Positions 14,063 through 20,856 are shown, counted from the stretch's first letter. The stretch is 23,322 nucleotides of DNA from a virus (IMGVR_UViG_3300049448_000062:1-23322), one strand, 5' to 3'. Notes: generated from the sequence alone by a model not told the origin. Translations and numbers: made by a program.

Positions 14063-14748
14063 GTGACCGGTCCTACGTCTACGCGATCTCTGTTGATGGT
14101 GTTGTGCGATACATCGGAAAGGGCACCGGAGGCAGAGTCAAGAAGCATCTGGAAATAGCTCGACGTATTCTGCGCATGAGACGCCAGGGCCATAAGCCTA
14201 AGGAATCGTACTTCCACAACAAGTTGGCAAAGGCTCTGAGGGCTGGAGCAAACGTAACGCACCGGATCATTTGCTCGGGATTGTCCGAGGACAACGCGTA
14301 TGCCATGGAAGCGTTGGAGATCTCGCGCGCTCCGAAGGGCCAGTTGTGGAATCAGTGGTCTGGAGGATATGGCAGTAGGTTCGCATCGCCAGAGTTGCGC
14401 AAACGCATGAGCGAGTGGGCCACGAAGAGGGCCGAATCTGGTGGCCTGAAGTATTTCCACGATGCTGCCCATACGCCTGAAGTGTACAAGAAGCGTGGAC
14501 AGACCCTAAAGCAGACGTACCGAGATCGTCCTGAAATCGTTCTCCAGACGGCAGAGAAGTCTAGCCTGTGGTGGTCTGCCAACAAAGACGCGCAGCGAGC
14601 CAAGCTCACTGATGCGTGGTCTCGTCCTGAAACGCGTGCCAAGCACCGCGCCTACCTGGACAGTCCTCAAGGACGAGCCAATTTGAAGGCTGCCTCCGAT
14701 GCGCGATGGGCCAAGGTTCGTGCCGCCAAGATTGCGGTGGCCTCGTGA
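14059..14748 (+). CDS. GIY-YIG homing-type endonuclease
   Basis: 229 aa from ATG 14059 (ATGA overlap with the GT8-like gene). The catalytic domain occupies about residues 5-100: the 'GIY' strand is YVYAI (6-10), the 'YIG' strand VVRYIGKGTGGRV (15-27, with Arg26), and Glu84 in YAMEALEI plus the later LWNQWSGGYG complete the site. Repeated basic helix segments follow (PELRKRMSEWATKRA, YKKRGQTLKQTYRD, QGRANLKAASDARWAK), like NUMOD-type DNA-binding modules. It is a free-standing mobile endonuclease wedged between a glycosyltransferase and a methyltransferase, yet it keeps RTGA overlaps at both ends, so operon coupling is not broken. Confidence 0.88.
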   Translation: MSDRSYVYAISVDGVVRYIGKGTGGRVKKHLEIARRILRMRRQGHKPKESYFHNKLAKALRAGANVTHRIICSGLSEDNAYAMEALEISRAPKGQLWNQWSGGYGSRFASPELRKRMSEWATKRAESGGLKYFHDAAHTPEVYKKRGQTLKQTYRDRPEIVLQTAEKSSLWWSANKDAQRAKLTDAWSRPETRAKHRAYLDSPQGRANLKAASDARWAKVRAAKIAVAS

Positions 14749-15308
14749 TCGCTGACTTGACTGTGGACGACCTGATCAGTCCGGCCTATCGCCAGACGCA
14801 GATCGAACTCCACGCCAAGCCTCGCGGTTACGGCGGTAAGGGCGAGAAGTGGTCCGCTGCGGTGGCGGCCTGCGCCTTCGTGCGCGAGGTGAAGACGATC
14901 CTCGATTACGGGTGCGGACAGGGCAGCCTGAACCATGCGCTGAGTACCACACGGAAGCTCTATACGTTCTCGGAGTACGACCCTGCGGTGCCTGGGAAGG
15001 ACGGCCTGCCGGAGGCCGCAGATCTCGTGGTCTGCACGGACGTGCTGGAGCACATCGAGCCTGACAAATTGGGCGCCGTGCTGGTGCATCTGCGAGGGCT
15101 GACCAAGGTGGCGCTGTTCGTGGTGATCGCTGTGCGGCCGTCGAACAAGACGCTGAGCGATGGACGCAACGCGCACCTGATCCTAGAGGCTAGTGACTGG
15201 TGGCTGCGTCAGTTGCAGTCGTCTGGCTTCGCGCTAGAGCCGGACGAACCGAAGTGCTACGAGCCACGTCCTGATCATTCGTTTGTGGGAGTGTTTCGAC
15301 CATGCTGA
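14745..15308 (+). CDS. Class I SAM-dependent methyltransferase (copy B)
   Basis: 187 aa from GTG 14745 (GTGA overlap). Motif I is TILDYGCGQGSL (51-62), an unambiguous SAM-binding glycine loop; EYDPAVPGK follows strand 2, and DLVVCTDVLEHIEPDKLG (93-110) is the post-I/IV region of Methyltransf_23-like enzymes. The start ISPAYRQTQIELHAKPRGYG is often seen in small phage methyltransferases. Substrate unknown; sugar or lipid methylation is suggested by neighbours. The stop overlaps the next start in ATGCTGA. Confidence 0.85.
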   Translation: MIADLTVDDLISPAYRQTQIELHAKPRGYGGKGEKWSAAVAACAFVREVKTILDYGCGQGSLNHALSTTRKLYTFSEYDPAVPGKDGLPEAADLVVCTDVLEHIEPDKLGAVLVHLRGLTKVALFVVIAVRPSNKTLSDGRNAHLILEASDWWLRQLQSSGFALEPDEPKCYEPRPDHSFVGVFRPC

Positions 15309-15901
15309 CCGAGTTCTTCGAAGGCGCGGAGTTGACTGGCGATCGGCCTGCCGTGACGCGTCTGCGAAGCCGTACGGACCTCTGCAAACTGTTTGCCTCG
15401 CTGGCCTACAAGCGCGGCGCCGAGATTGGCGTCTGGGCAGGGGAGTTCTCAGAGGTCATCTGCCGCCTCAATCCAGGCGTGCATCTGATCGGCGTGGATC
15501 CGTGGCTCCAATACAAGCACTACAACGAGAAGAAGAACAACCAGGGACGGCTCGATCAGGCATACGCCGAGGCGCAAGAACGGGTCAAGCCATACGACTG
15601 CGAGCTGTGGCGCACCACGTCCCTGAAGGCAGCAGCGCGCGTGCCGGATGGTTCGCTGGACTTTGTCTATCTGGATGGGAATCATGCAAAGGCCTTCGTT
15701 GAACAAGACCTTGCTGCCTGGGTTCCCAAGGTTAGATCAGGTGGGATTCTCTCAGGGCATGATTATACGTTCAACACGAAGAAGCCTTGGATTCAAGACG
15801 TCAAGCCTGCCGTTGATGCGTTCACGCTCGATCGGAACATCACTCGGTGGTACGTGCTCGCTCAAGAGAAGGCCCCGTCCTTTTTCTGGGTGGTTGAATG
15901 A
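15302..15901 (+). CDS. Methyltransf_24-type SAM-dependent methyltransferase (copy C)
   Basis: 199 aa from ATG 15302 (GGGAG at 15287-15291; 7-base overlap ATGCTGA). GAEIGVWAGEFSEVIC (39-54) is motif I, LIGVDPWLQY (62-71) holds the strand-2 Asp, and DFVYLDGNHAKAFVEQDLAA with SGGILSGHDY are the classical Methyltransf_24 motifs (metal-type D-x-x-H). This family often methylates sugars or small phenols. PSFFWVVE is a normal family-style C-terminus, so the overlap of its last 40 bases with the HNH gene did not truncate it. The stop lies in ATGA (15898-15901), a start-stop overlap whose downstream partner has been displaced. Confidence 0.86.
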   Translation: MLTEFFEGAELTGDRPAVTRLRSRTDLCKLFASLAYKRGAEIGVWAGEFSEVICRLNPGVHLIGVDPWLQYKHYNEKKNNQGRLDQAYAEAQERVKPYDCELWRTTSLKAAARVPDGSLDFVYLDGNHAKAFVEQDLAAWVPKVRSGGILSGHDYTFNTKKPWIQDVKPAVDAFTLDRNITRWYVLAQEKAPSFFWVVE

Positions 15902-16395
15902 CGTCCATGCCGAGCGATGTATCTGCGTTGGGCCTCTCGGTGCATAGCCAGTTGGCGAGCATCCCGCTTACAGAGCAAGCAACGTCGTCCACCGGCTGGA
16001 CGATTGTTGCCAGGCGGGAACAGATGCCCGCGATTACAGTGCGTACGCGCGGCATGTTTAGCGGCCATGCTGGTACCTCTCAGCACGTTCTCGCGAGCCG
16101 TTGTGAGTTTCAGGTGCGAGGGGTTAACGCACGATCTGCGATCGCAGACTACGTGATCAAGTTGCGGTATGCCTCGACCAAGGCCCTTTGGGATTGGTTC
16201 AACAAGCCACGCATACAGCAGGCGATGGATCGGCCCTCGAATGTTGGCGACAGAATTGGCTCCATAGCCTGCGGTATTAAGAGATCCGGTCCACACCCAG
16301 CAACCCGTCTGTTGATCGACTCTTATCTTGGAGAAGATCCGTGTCAGGTGTTTAGTGTGCAGGCGCGGAACGATGAGATAGTCTTTATCAGCCAT
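15862..16395 (-). CDS. HNH endonuclease (HNH_3 type), free-standing
   Basis: 177 aa on the minus strand from the ATG at 16395, with a very strong ribosome site (AAGGAGG, 8-base spacing). DQQTGCWVWTGSLNTAGYG (28-46) and HRLLYAWLVEPIPKGL (57-72) are the AP2/HNH_3-style front part; LDHVVCDRRSCVNPSHL (79-95) contains the H-N-H core with zinc-binding Cys84 and Cys89, and LTTARENVLRG (97-107) is the usual tail helix. A second Cys pair with a His (THCNRGHLF, CLLCKRD) may form another zinc knuckle. It lies against the transcription of its surroundings between a methyltransferase and a GT2 gene. It is unrelated in sequence to the HNH at 6008-6583. Confidence 0.9.
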   Translation of the reverse strand: MADKDYLIVPRLHTKHLTRIFSKIRVDQQTGCWVWTGSLNTAGYGANSVANIRGPIHRLLYAWLVEPIPKGLGRGIPQLDHVVCDRRSCVNPSHLKLTTARENVLRGTSMAAKHAARTHCNRGHLFPPGNNRPAGGRRCLLCKRDARQLAMHREAQRRYIARHGRHSTTQKKDGAFS

Positions 16396-16493
16396 GCGCG
16401 TGTCCTCCTTCGTAGGGTGCGCTCGTGGTCAGGGTCGGGATGGTGTTTCAGCACTGTCCCGGCCCGTTCATTGTACGCCAACCGGGTGAAGGC
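16396..16493. other. Gap between HNH gene and GT2 gene
   Basis: This stretch contains the HNH ribosome site (minus strand) and the approach to the GT2 start. I see no convincing promoter. A plus-strand frame runs open across the HNH insertion from the stranded ATGA at 15898 to the GTGA at 16494-16497. Confidence 0.4.
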
Positions 16494-17276
16494 GTGAAGG
16501 ATCTGACCCTTGTCCTGCCGCACTACCAAAACCTGGGCATGTGGGCCGAGCAACAGAAGGTCTGGGCCGACTATCCCAAGGCGCTGCGGTCTCGGCTGCA
16601 TGTCGTGCTGGTCGATGACTGCTCACCGAAGGCCGAGCGGCCGACGCGCAAGTCGATCACGGTTGATGGCCTCGCCTCCTTGCGGATCTATCGCCTGCTG
16701 GAGCACAAGCGCTGGAACTGGCTGGCCTGCCGGAACCTCGGCGCAAAGGTGGCCACTCCGGGATGGCTGCTGCTGACGGACATCGATCATGTCATGCCGT
16801 CGCAGACGATGGGCGCGTTGATGCAAGCCGAGTTGGACACGCGCTGCGCCTATCGGTTCAACCGAGTGGACGCTCCTCGTCCCTGGCCGTATCACGTCCA
16901 CGAGTGCAAGCCCTACAAGCCGCACAACGATACGTGGCTGATGACGCGCGATCTGTTCTTCAGCAAGGGCGTGTTCGGCTATGACGAGCGGCTCTCCGGC
17001 TGCTACGGCACGAGCGGGGAGTTCAAGGACCGGGTCTTTGCTACCGCACGATCGGTGACGCGGCTCAATGAGGTCGTCATCCGCTACCCGCGCGAGATCA
17101 TCCCTGACGCGTCCACGCACCCGTCGGTCTACACCCGGAAGAACGATCCGGTCAACGACAAGGAACTCGAAGTGCGGAAGGCGCAACGTGATCTGGTCAA
17201 GAACTGGAAGCCGCTGCACGGTCTGATTCCGTACGAGGAAGTGTACTCATCACTCGGCGTGGAGGTTCCATGCTGA
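16494..17276 (+). CDS. GT2-like glycosyltransferase
   Basis: 260 aa from GTG 16494, which gives the typical GT2 start MKDLTLVLPHYQNLGMWAEQ; an ATG at 16425 would add 23 unlikely residues. HVVLVDDCSP (36-45) is the nucleotide-sugar strand with its Asp pair, NWLACRNLGAK (75-85) is the conserved R-N-x-G segment, and LLLTDIDHVMP (92-102) is the metal-binding DxD equivalent. GYDERLSGCYGTSGEFKDR is the acceptor/catalytic acidic region (E-x-F-x-x-R style). GT-A fold enzyme transferring a sugar from a nucleotide sugar; specificity unknown. Confidence 0.85.
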   Translation: MKDLTLVLPHYQNLGMWAEQQKVWADYPKALRSRLHVVLVDDCSPKAERPTRKSITVDGLASLRIYRLLEHKRWNWLACRNLGAKVATPGWLLLTDIDHVMPSQTMGALMQAELDTRCAYRFNRVDAPRPWPYHVHECKPYKPHNDTWLMTRDLFFSKGVFGYDERLSGCYGTSGEFKDRVFATARSVTRLNEVVIRYPREIIPDASTHPSVYTRKNDPVNDKELEVRKAQRDLVKNWKPLHGLIPYEEVYSSLGVEVPC

Positions 17277-18013
17277 GTATTGTGACGTGGAAGTGGAACA
17301 CGCCTGGCTACCGGTCGAAGTTTGGACCGGAGTCGGTCAACGTGCTCAAGTCGATGGTGGATCGCCACTACCAAGACCCGCACCGCTTTCTCTGCGTCAC
17401 CGATGATGCGGCTGGGATTGATACGTCTGTCGAGATCATCAAGCCGTGGAATGACTTCATCGACTTGCCATCCCCGCATGATCTGCAGGCGTCCAAGAAG
17501 CGCAACCCGAGCTGCTATCGCCGGCTGCGGGCCTACCATCCGGAGATCGGCGCGACGTTCGGTCCACGCTTTGTGATGATCGACCTGGACTGCGTGATCA
17601 CGGGAGACCTTCGGCCGGTCTGGAATCGGCCAGAAGACTTTGTTTCCTGGGGTGACACGAATCCGCAGAAGGGCAGCCACTACAACGGCAGCCTCTGCCT
17701 GATGACGGCGGGATGTCGGCCGCAGGTCTGGACCGAGTTTGATCCGAATACCTCCCCAGCGAAGGCGCTGCGCGCGTCCTGCTGGGGCTCCGACCAGGGC
17801 TGGATCTCGTACTGCCTCGGCCCGAAGGAAGCCAAGTGGGGCAAGGCTGACGGGGTCTACAGCTTCCGGAATCACCTACAGGGACAGCGACAGTTGCCGG
17901 CGAACGCGAAGATCATTGTCTTTCACGGCCGGATTGATCCCTGGTCTCCCGAGGCCCAAGACCTGCCGTGGGTGCAGCAGCATTACCGATTGGAGACGAC
18001 ATGCGCCGCGTAG
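17270..18013 (+). CDS. GT-A-like glycosyltransferase, phage/capsular type
   Basis: 247 aa from ATG 17270, with GGAGG at 17261-17265 and a 7-base ATGCTGA overlap. IVTWKWNTPGYRSKFGPESV and DRHYQDPHRFLCVTDDAAGI (31-50) are the start and nucleotide-binding region; RRLRAYHPEIGATFGPRFVM leads to DLD (105-107) in IDLDCVITGDLRP, the metal site of GT8-like enzymes. GSHYNGSLCLM and SDQGWISYC are the later motifs with the D-Q of the catalytic end, followed by IIVFHGRIDPW. Closest to the small glycosyltransferases found in phage structural regions. It overlaps the connector gene by 13 bases, which ties the sugar block to the head-tail genes. Confidence 0.82.
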   Translation: MLSIVTWKWNTPGYRSKFGPESVNVLKSMVDRHYQDPHRFLCVTDDAAGIDTSVEIIKPWNDFIDLPSPHDLQASKKRNPSCYRRLRAYHPEIGATFGPRFVMIDLDCVITGDLRPVWNRPEDFVSWGDTNPQKGSHYNGSLCLMTAGCRPQVWTEFDPNTSPAKALRASCWGSDQGWISYCLGPKEAKWGKADGVYSFRNHLQGQRQLPANAKIIVFHGRIDPWSPEAQDLPWVQQHYRLETTCAA

Positions 18014-18669
18014 CCATTCGCACGCGTGATTCACTGATCACGCCCGCGACGTACGAGCCCATCACGCCAGCAGAAGTCAAGCTGCAGACACGCCTCGGGA
18101 ATATGACGGCGGAAGATGCGCTGCTGGACATCTACATCGCGAAGGCGCGCAGCTTCTTCGAGGGGATCACGGGGCGGCAGTTGATGCCCGCCACGTGGGA
18201 GCTGTGGCTGGACGGCTTTCCGATTGACACGACGATTGAGTTGCCCAAGTCGCCGCTGCTCGATGTGGTCAGCGTCAAGTACATCGATGGCGACGGAACC
18301 GAGCAGACCCTCTCCGACACGCTCTACACGGTGATCAATCCGCAGGGCGAGAACCCCGAGCGCGGGTCGATCTCCCTGCTGTCGTCCACCTCGACCTGGC
18401 CAGCCGCATCCGAGCGGGCCTACTCGGTCAAGATTCGGTACGAGGCGGGGTATGTAGACACGTCCGTGAGTCCGCTGTCGCCCAACGTGCCGGCCATCAT
18501 CAAGGGGTTCCTGTTGCAGCTGGTGGGCGATTCCTACGAGTTCCGATCGCTCAGTACGGAGATTCGCGCCTCGCTGCTCGAGATCGATCCCGATGATTCC
18601 GTGATCCGTCACTTCAAGACGGCGGCACGGATTGAACCGTGGCGATGGGAGACCACGCCGTGGCTGTAA
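18001..18669 (+). CDS. Head-tail connector protein (HK97 gp6-like)
   Basis: 222 aa from ATG 18001 (GGAG at 17992-17995). ITPAEVKLQTRLGNMTAEDA followed by LLDIYIAKARSFFEGITGRQ is the N-terminal signature of the gp6/DUF-type connector (helices that form the ring under the portal). ATWELWLDGFP, the P-K-S-P-L strand and VKIRYEAGYVD form the family's beta part. A GTG at 17968 would add 11 residues but lacks a ribosome site. It attaches below the portal, which here is 11.9 kb upstream, so the adjacency has been broken by the sugar block. Confidence 0.9.
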   Translation: MRRVAIRTRDSLITPATYEPITPAEVKLQTRLGNMTAEDALLDIYIAKARSFFEGITGRQLMPATWELWLDGFPIDTTIELPKSPLLDVVSVKYIDGDGTEQTLSDTLYTVINPQGENPERGSISLLSSTSTWPAASERAYSVKIRYEAGYVDTSVSPLSPNVPAIIKGFLLQLVGDSYEFRSLSTEIRASLLEIDPDDSVIRHFKTAARIEPWRWETTPWL

Positions 18670-18980
18670 ACGCCGGGGCGCTCAATCACCTGTTCGCGCT
18701 GCAGTCGCCCACGCCTGGCGATCTCAGTCCGGACGCCTGGACGACAGTCGATGACATGGTGTGGGGAGAAATCAAGGCCGTGTCGCAGCGCGAGTCGTTG
18801 CGGTTTGGCGTGCCATTATCGGAAGGCCAGTTCGTGATCACGGTCTACTATCGCAGCGACGTGCGCGCGAGTTACCGGATGACCGAGCCCGACTCGGATC
18901 GGACGTTCCAGATCCTCGGCTATAGCGACCCGACCGGCGCCTTGGAACAACTCGATCTGCTCGTGGTGGAGGTGCTCTGA
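18660..18980 (+). CDS. Head closure / head-tail adaptor protein
   Basis: 106 aa from GTG 18660, chosen because GGGAG at 18647-18651 is 8 bases upstream and MAVNAGALNHLFALQSP then matches the usual start of this family (N-A-G-x-L-x-H-x-x-x-x-Q-x-P). ATG 18645 and GTG 18639 are longer alternatives. WGEIKAVSQRESLRFG and FVITVYYRSDVRASYRM fit the Phage_H_T_join (SPP1 gp16-like) beta barrel. The protein seals the connector after packaging. It overlaps its upstream neighbour by 10 bases. Confidence 0.85.
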   Translation: MAVNAGALNHLFALQSPTPGDLSPDAWTTVDDMVWGEIKAVSQRESLRFGVPLSEGQFVITVYYRSDVRASYRMTEPDSDRTFQILGYSDPTGALEQLDLLVVEVL

Positions 18981-19411
18981 TGGCCAATGGGGTGATCTTC
19001 ACGCTCGACGGGATCAACCAGTTGCGGGACATCTTCAAGCAGATCCCCGACGTGATCCAGAAGCCGCTGAGTGACCTGGAGCGCAAGACGGCGTATGCCA
19101 TCCAGGCGCGGGCGCGTAACTTGGCCCCACGCGACAAGGGCGACTTGATCAACGCGATTGCCGCTCAGCAGCGAGGCAAGACGTGGATCGTGGGCCTGCT
19201 CGACGTGTCGCTGCCATCGCGCGGTGGGAACTCAGCGCACCAGCATCCGTCCGTCTATGGCGTCTGGTACGAGTTCGGGTTCACGACGCGGAAGATCGCG
19301 CGGCATGCATTTATGAACCCAGCGGCCGAAGCGGAGCGGCCGCACTGGGAAACGGGCCTCGACGCGCTCGCGCGGCAAATTGAAGATGCGGTGGGAAGGC
19401 TGGCGGCCTGA
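18980..19411 (+). CDS. HK97 gp10-like tail/neck protein
   Basis: 143 aa from ATG 18980, overlapping the previous stop by one base (TGATG). ARNLAPRDKGDLINAI is the family's 'A-P-x-x-x-G-x-L-x-x-S/A-I' signature, and YGVWYEFGFTTRKIARHAFM matches 'Y-x-x-x-x-E-F-G' followed by 'P-F/H-x-x-P'. This family belongs to the head-tail interface of HK97-type phages. Length is normal. Confidence 0.9.
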   Translation: MANGVIFTLDGINQLRDIFKQIPDVIQKPLSDLERKTAYAIQARARNLAPRDKGDLINAIAAQQRGKTWIVGLLDVSLPSRGGNSAHQHPSVYGVWYEFGFTTRKIARHAFMNPAAEAERPHWETGLDALARQIEDAVGRLAA

Positions 19412-19860
19412 TGGCGAGCAGTTCAGTCCTCGGCCCAGGCACGGTAGCAGTTAGGGCGCTCTTGGCGGCCGATGCCGCGCTCATGGCCGCGATCGGCAGT
19501 CGGCTGTACCCGAATCCGGCTGATCCTCCTCAGAGCGGCGGCGGCCAGCCGTACGTGTCGGTGGAGTCGGTCTCTGAACTGCCATTCAACACGATGGGAG
19601 AACCGAACGCGCTGAAGTGGGGCAGCCTCGGCGGCATCAACGTCCGGATCAGCAGTCTGTCCCGCAGCGAGGCCGAGATTGCGTCCCTGCTCGTGCTCGT
19701 CAAGGCCGATCTGGACGGGAAGGCGCTGACCCTCTCTGGCTATGGCTCGGCCATCATCGAGTTCGTGGCGGTGCGAACGCTGGAAGACTGGATCGGCGGG
19801 GTCAAGGCGCGGGAGTGGATCGTAGAGTTCGAACTAACCGCCCATCAGGGGGCCGCGTGA
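19411..19860 (+). CDS. Tail completion protein (DUF3168-like)
   Basis: 149 aa from ATG 19411 (TGATG overlap). AVRALLAADAALMAAIGSRL followed by YPNPADPPQ is the standard opening of DUF3168/tail terminator proteins, with PYVSVESVSELPFN, the NVRISSLSRSEAEIASLL helix and REWIVEFEL at the end. It forms the ring that closes the top of the tail tube. It is positioned as expected between gp10-like and tail tube genes. Confidence 0.88.
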   Translation: MASSSVLGPGTVAVRALLAADAALMAAIGSRLYPNPADPPQSGGGQPYVSVESVSELPFNTMGEPNALKWGSLGGINVRISSLSRSEAEIASLLVLVKADLDGKALTLSGYGSAIIEFVAVRTLEDWIGGVKAREWIVEFELTAHQGAA

Positions 19861-20084
19861 GCCCTGAGACACGCGAACTAGCGAAGGCGCAACTCGTGGG
19901 CATCCGAGCGACGATCGGCGCCCTGCAGGCCCAGGTGGTCAGCCTGGAGACCCTTCTGGGCCAGGAGCCTGACGACCGGCCTGCGGAAGCCCGCGGCTGT
20001 CCCCATGCGGAGACGGAGAACGTGGGCACGTTCGGCGCGCCGGCCTACAAGTGCCTGGCGTGTCACGAAACCGTAACTGGGTGA
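19857..20084 (+). CDS. Small coiled-coil plus zinc-knuckle protein
   Basis: 75 aa from GTG 19857 (GTGA overlap). The first 38 residues are a probable coiled coil (KAQLVGIRATIGALQAQVVS). The C-terminus has Cys48, His50, Cys66, Cys69 and His70 (RGCPHAE and YKCLACHET), a plausible single zinc site. Function unknown; small proteins in this slot of siphoviruses are often dispensable or accessory. Confidence 0.72.
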   Translation: MSPETRELAKAQLVGIRATIGALQAQVVSLETLLGQEPDDRPAEARGCPHAETENVGTFGAPAYKCLACHETVTG

Positions 20085-20088
20085 TGGC

Positions 20089-20283
20089 ATGCTGATGGCA
20101 CCCGTGACGATTCATCGGATTGCGCAGGAGATCCAGCACCAGCGGGGACTCCTCACGACTGAGGAAACCTGGGCGCAAAAGCAGCCGGCGAGCTCTACGC
20201 GGGACGAGACGTTTCGGCGGATCAACTTCTGGCGAGGCGTGCTGAAGAAGGCGGAGCAAGATTTAGTCGTGCAGAACAGCTAG
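20089..20283 (+). CDS. Small helical phage protein
   Basis: 64 aa from ATG 20089 (ATG 20095 is an alternative two codons later). TIHRIAQEIQHQRGLLTTEE and RRINFWRGVLKKAEQDLVV read as two amphipathic helices separated by a short loop. I do not recognise the family. It lies immediately before the tail tube leader. No strong ribosome site is visible, so coupling to the preceding gene (4-base gap) is likely. Confidence 0.65.
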   Translation: MLMAPVTIHRIAQEIQHQRGLLTTEETWAQKQPASSTRDETFRRINFWRGVLKKAEQDLVVQNS

Positions 20284-20288
20284 ATTCG

Positions 20289-20296
20289 TTTACACT
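20289..20296 (+). promoter_or_regulatory. TTTACACT motif in the tail tube leader
   Basis: Same octamer as in the pre-capsid palindrome (2290-2297). Here it lies in the imperfect palindrome GTTTACACTAGAC. TACACT could serve as a -10, but no -35 is seen at the right distance. The remaining leader (20297-20383) holds nothing I can name; it contains short G- and C-rich runs only. Confidence 0.35.
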
Positions 20297-20383
20297 AGAC
20301 GGACATCCCTGGGTCTTTTCACGGGCAAAGGGACTCACCGCGGCGATGGATCCTGAATGGACTGTCGCACCTTGAGTGGCCAG

Positions 20384-20408
20384 AGCGCCCCTTTTCACAA
20401 GGAGCGCT
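20384..20408 (+). promoter_or_regulatory. Stem-loop masking the Shine-Dalgarno of the tail tube gene
   Basis: AGCGCCCCTT (20384-20393) pairs with AAGGAGCGCT (20399-20408) at nine of ten positions (one C-A mismatch), around a 5-base loop TTCAC. The 3' arm is exactly the ribosome site of the tail tube gene (AAGGAG at 20399-20404, 8 bases before ATG 20413). Folding would hide it, giving a plausible translational switch. Confidence 0.65.
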
Positions 20409-20412
20409 TCAC

Positions 20413-20838
20413 ATGGCTGTTAAAGGTATCGGCGCAAGTCTCTGGATCACGGACGACGCCACTTCCCCGCTCGTCCTCACCGACGTTTCCACCTATCTCG
20501 ACAAGATTGACGGATCGAGTTCCACCGACGCCCTCGACGGCACCACGTTCCAGCCCGACAACCCGCACCCGATCAAGGTCGAGATTCCCGGCCTGACCAC
20601 GCGCGGGTTCTCGCTCGGGGGCAAGTGGACGGCCGCCGCCGAGACGTTCTTTGACGCCATCGAAGGGTTGCAGAACCTCGAATACCAGTACGGGCCAGAA
20701 GGCACCGCGAGTGGCAAGAAGAAGATTTACGGCCACTGCAACTGCCTCTCGTACTCGGGGCCGCAGTCCTCGGTGTCCGGCATCACGACGTTCACCGTGG
20801 AGCTCAAGGTCACGAGTCGCAACGTCGGGACCTTCTAA
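20413..20838 (+). CDS. Major tail tube protein
   Basis: 141 aa from ATG 20413, with AAGGAG 8 bases upstream (masked by a stem-loop). Beta-rich sequence with ASLWITDDATSPLVLTDVST, TDALDGTTFQPD, GFSLGGKWTAAAETFFDAIE and SSVSGITTFTVELKVTSRNV corresponds to the short siphovirus tail tube type. Location just before the chaperone pair and tape measure confirms the role. It polymerises around the tape measure to form the tail tube and is needed in hundreds of copies, which fits the presence of its own leader and 3' hairpin. Confidence 0.87.
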   Translation: MAVKGIGASLWITDDATSPLVLTDVSTYLDKIDGSSSTDALDGTTFQPDNPHPIKVEIPGLTTRGFSLGGKWTAAAETFFDAIEGLQNLEYQYGPEGTASGKKKIYGHCNCLSYSGPQSSVSGITTFTVELKVTSRNVGTF

Positions 20839-20856
20839 ACAGCAGATCGGATCATA

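Noticed and set aside
11214-15901. DNA-modifying methyltransferases
   Set aside because: None of the three shows an N/DPPY or cytosine-methylase PC motif; they look like small-molecule or sugar methyltransferases.
15898-16497. 199-codon plus-strand open frame as a gene
   Set aside because: The opposite strand encodes a clear HNH_3 endonuclease with all motifs and a strong ribosome site.
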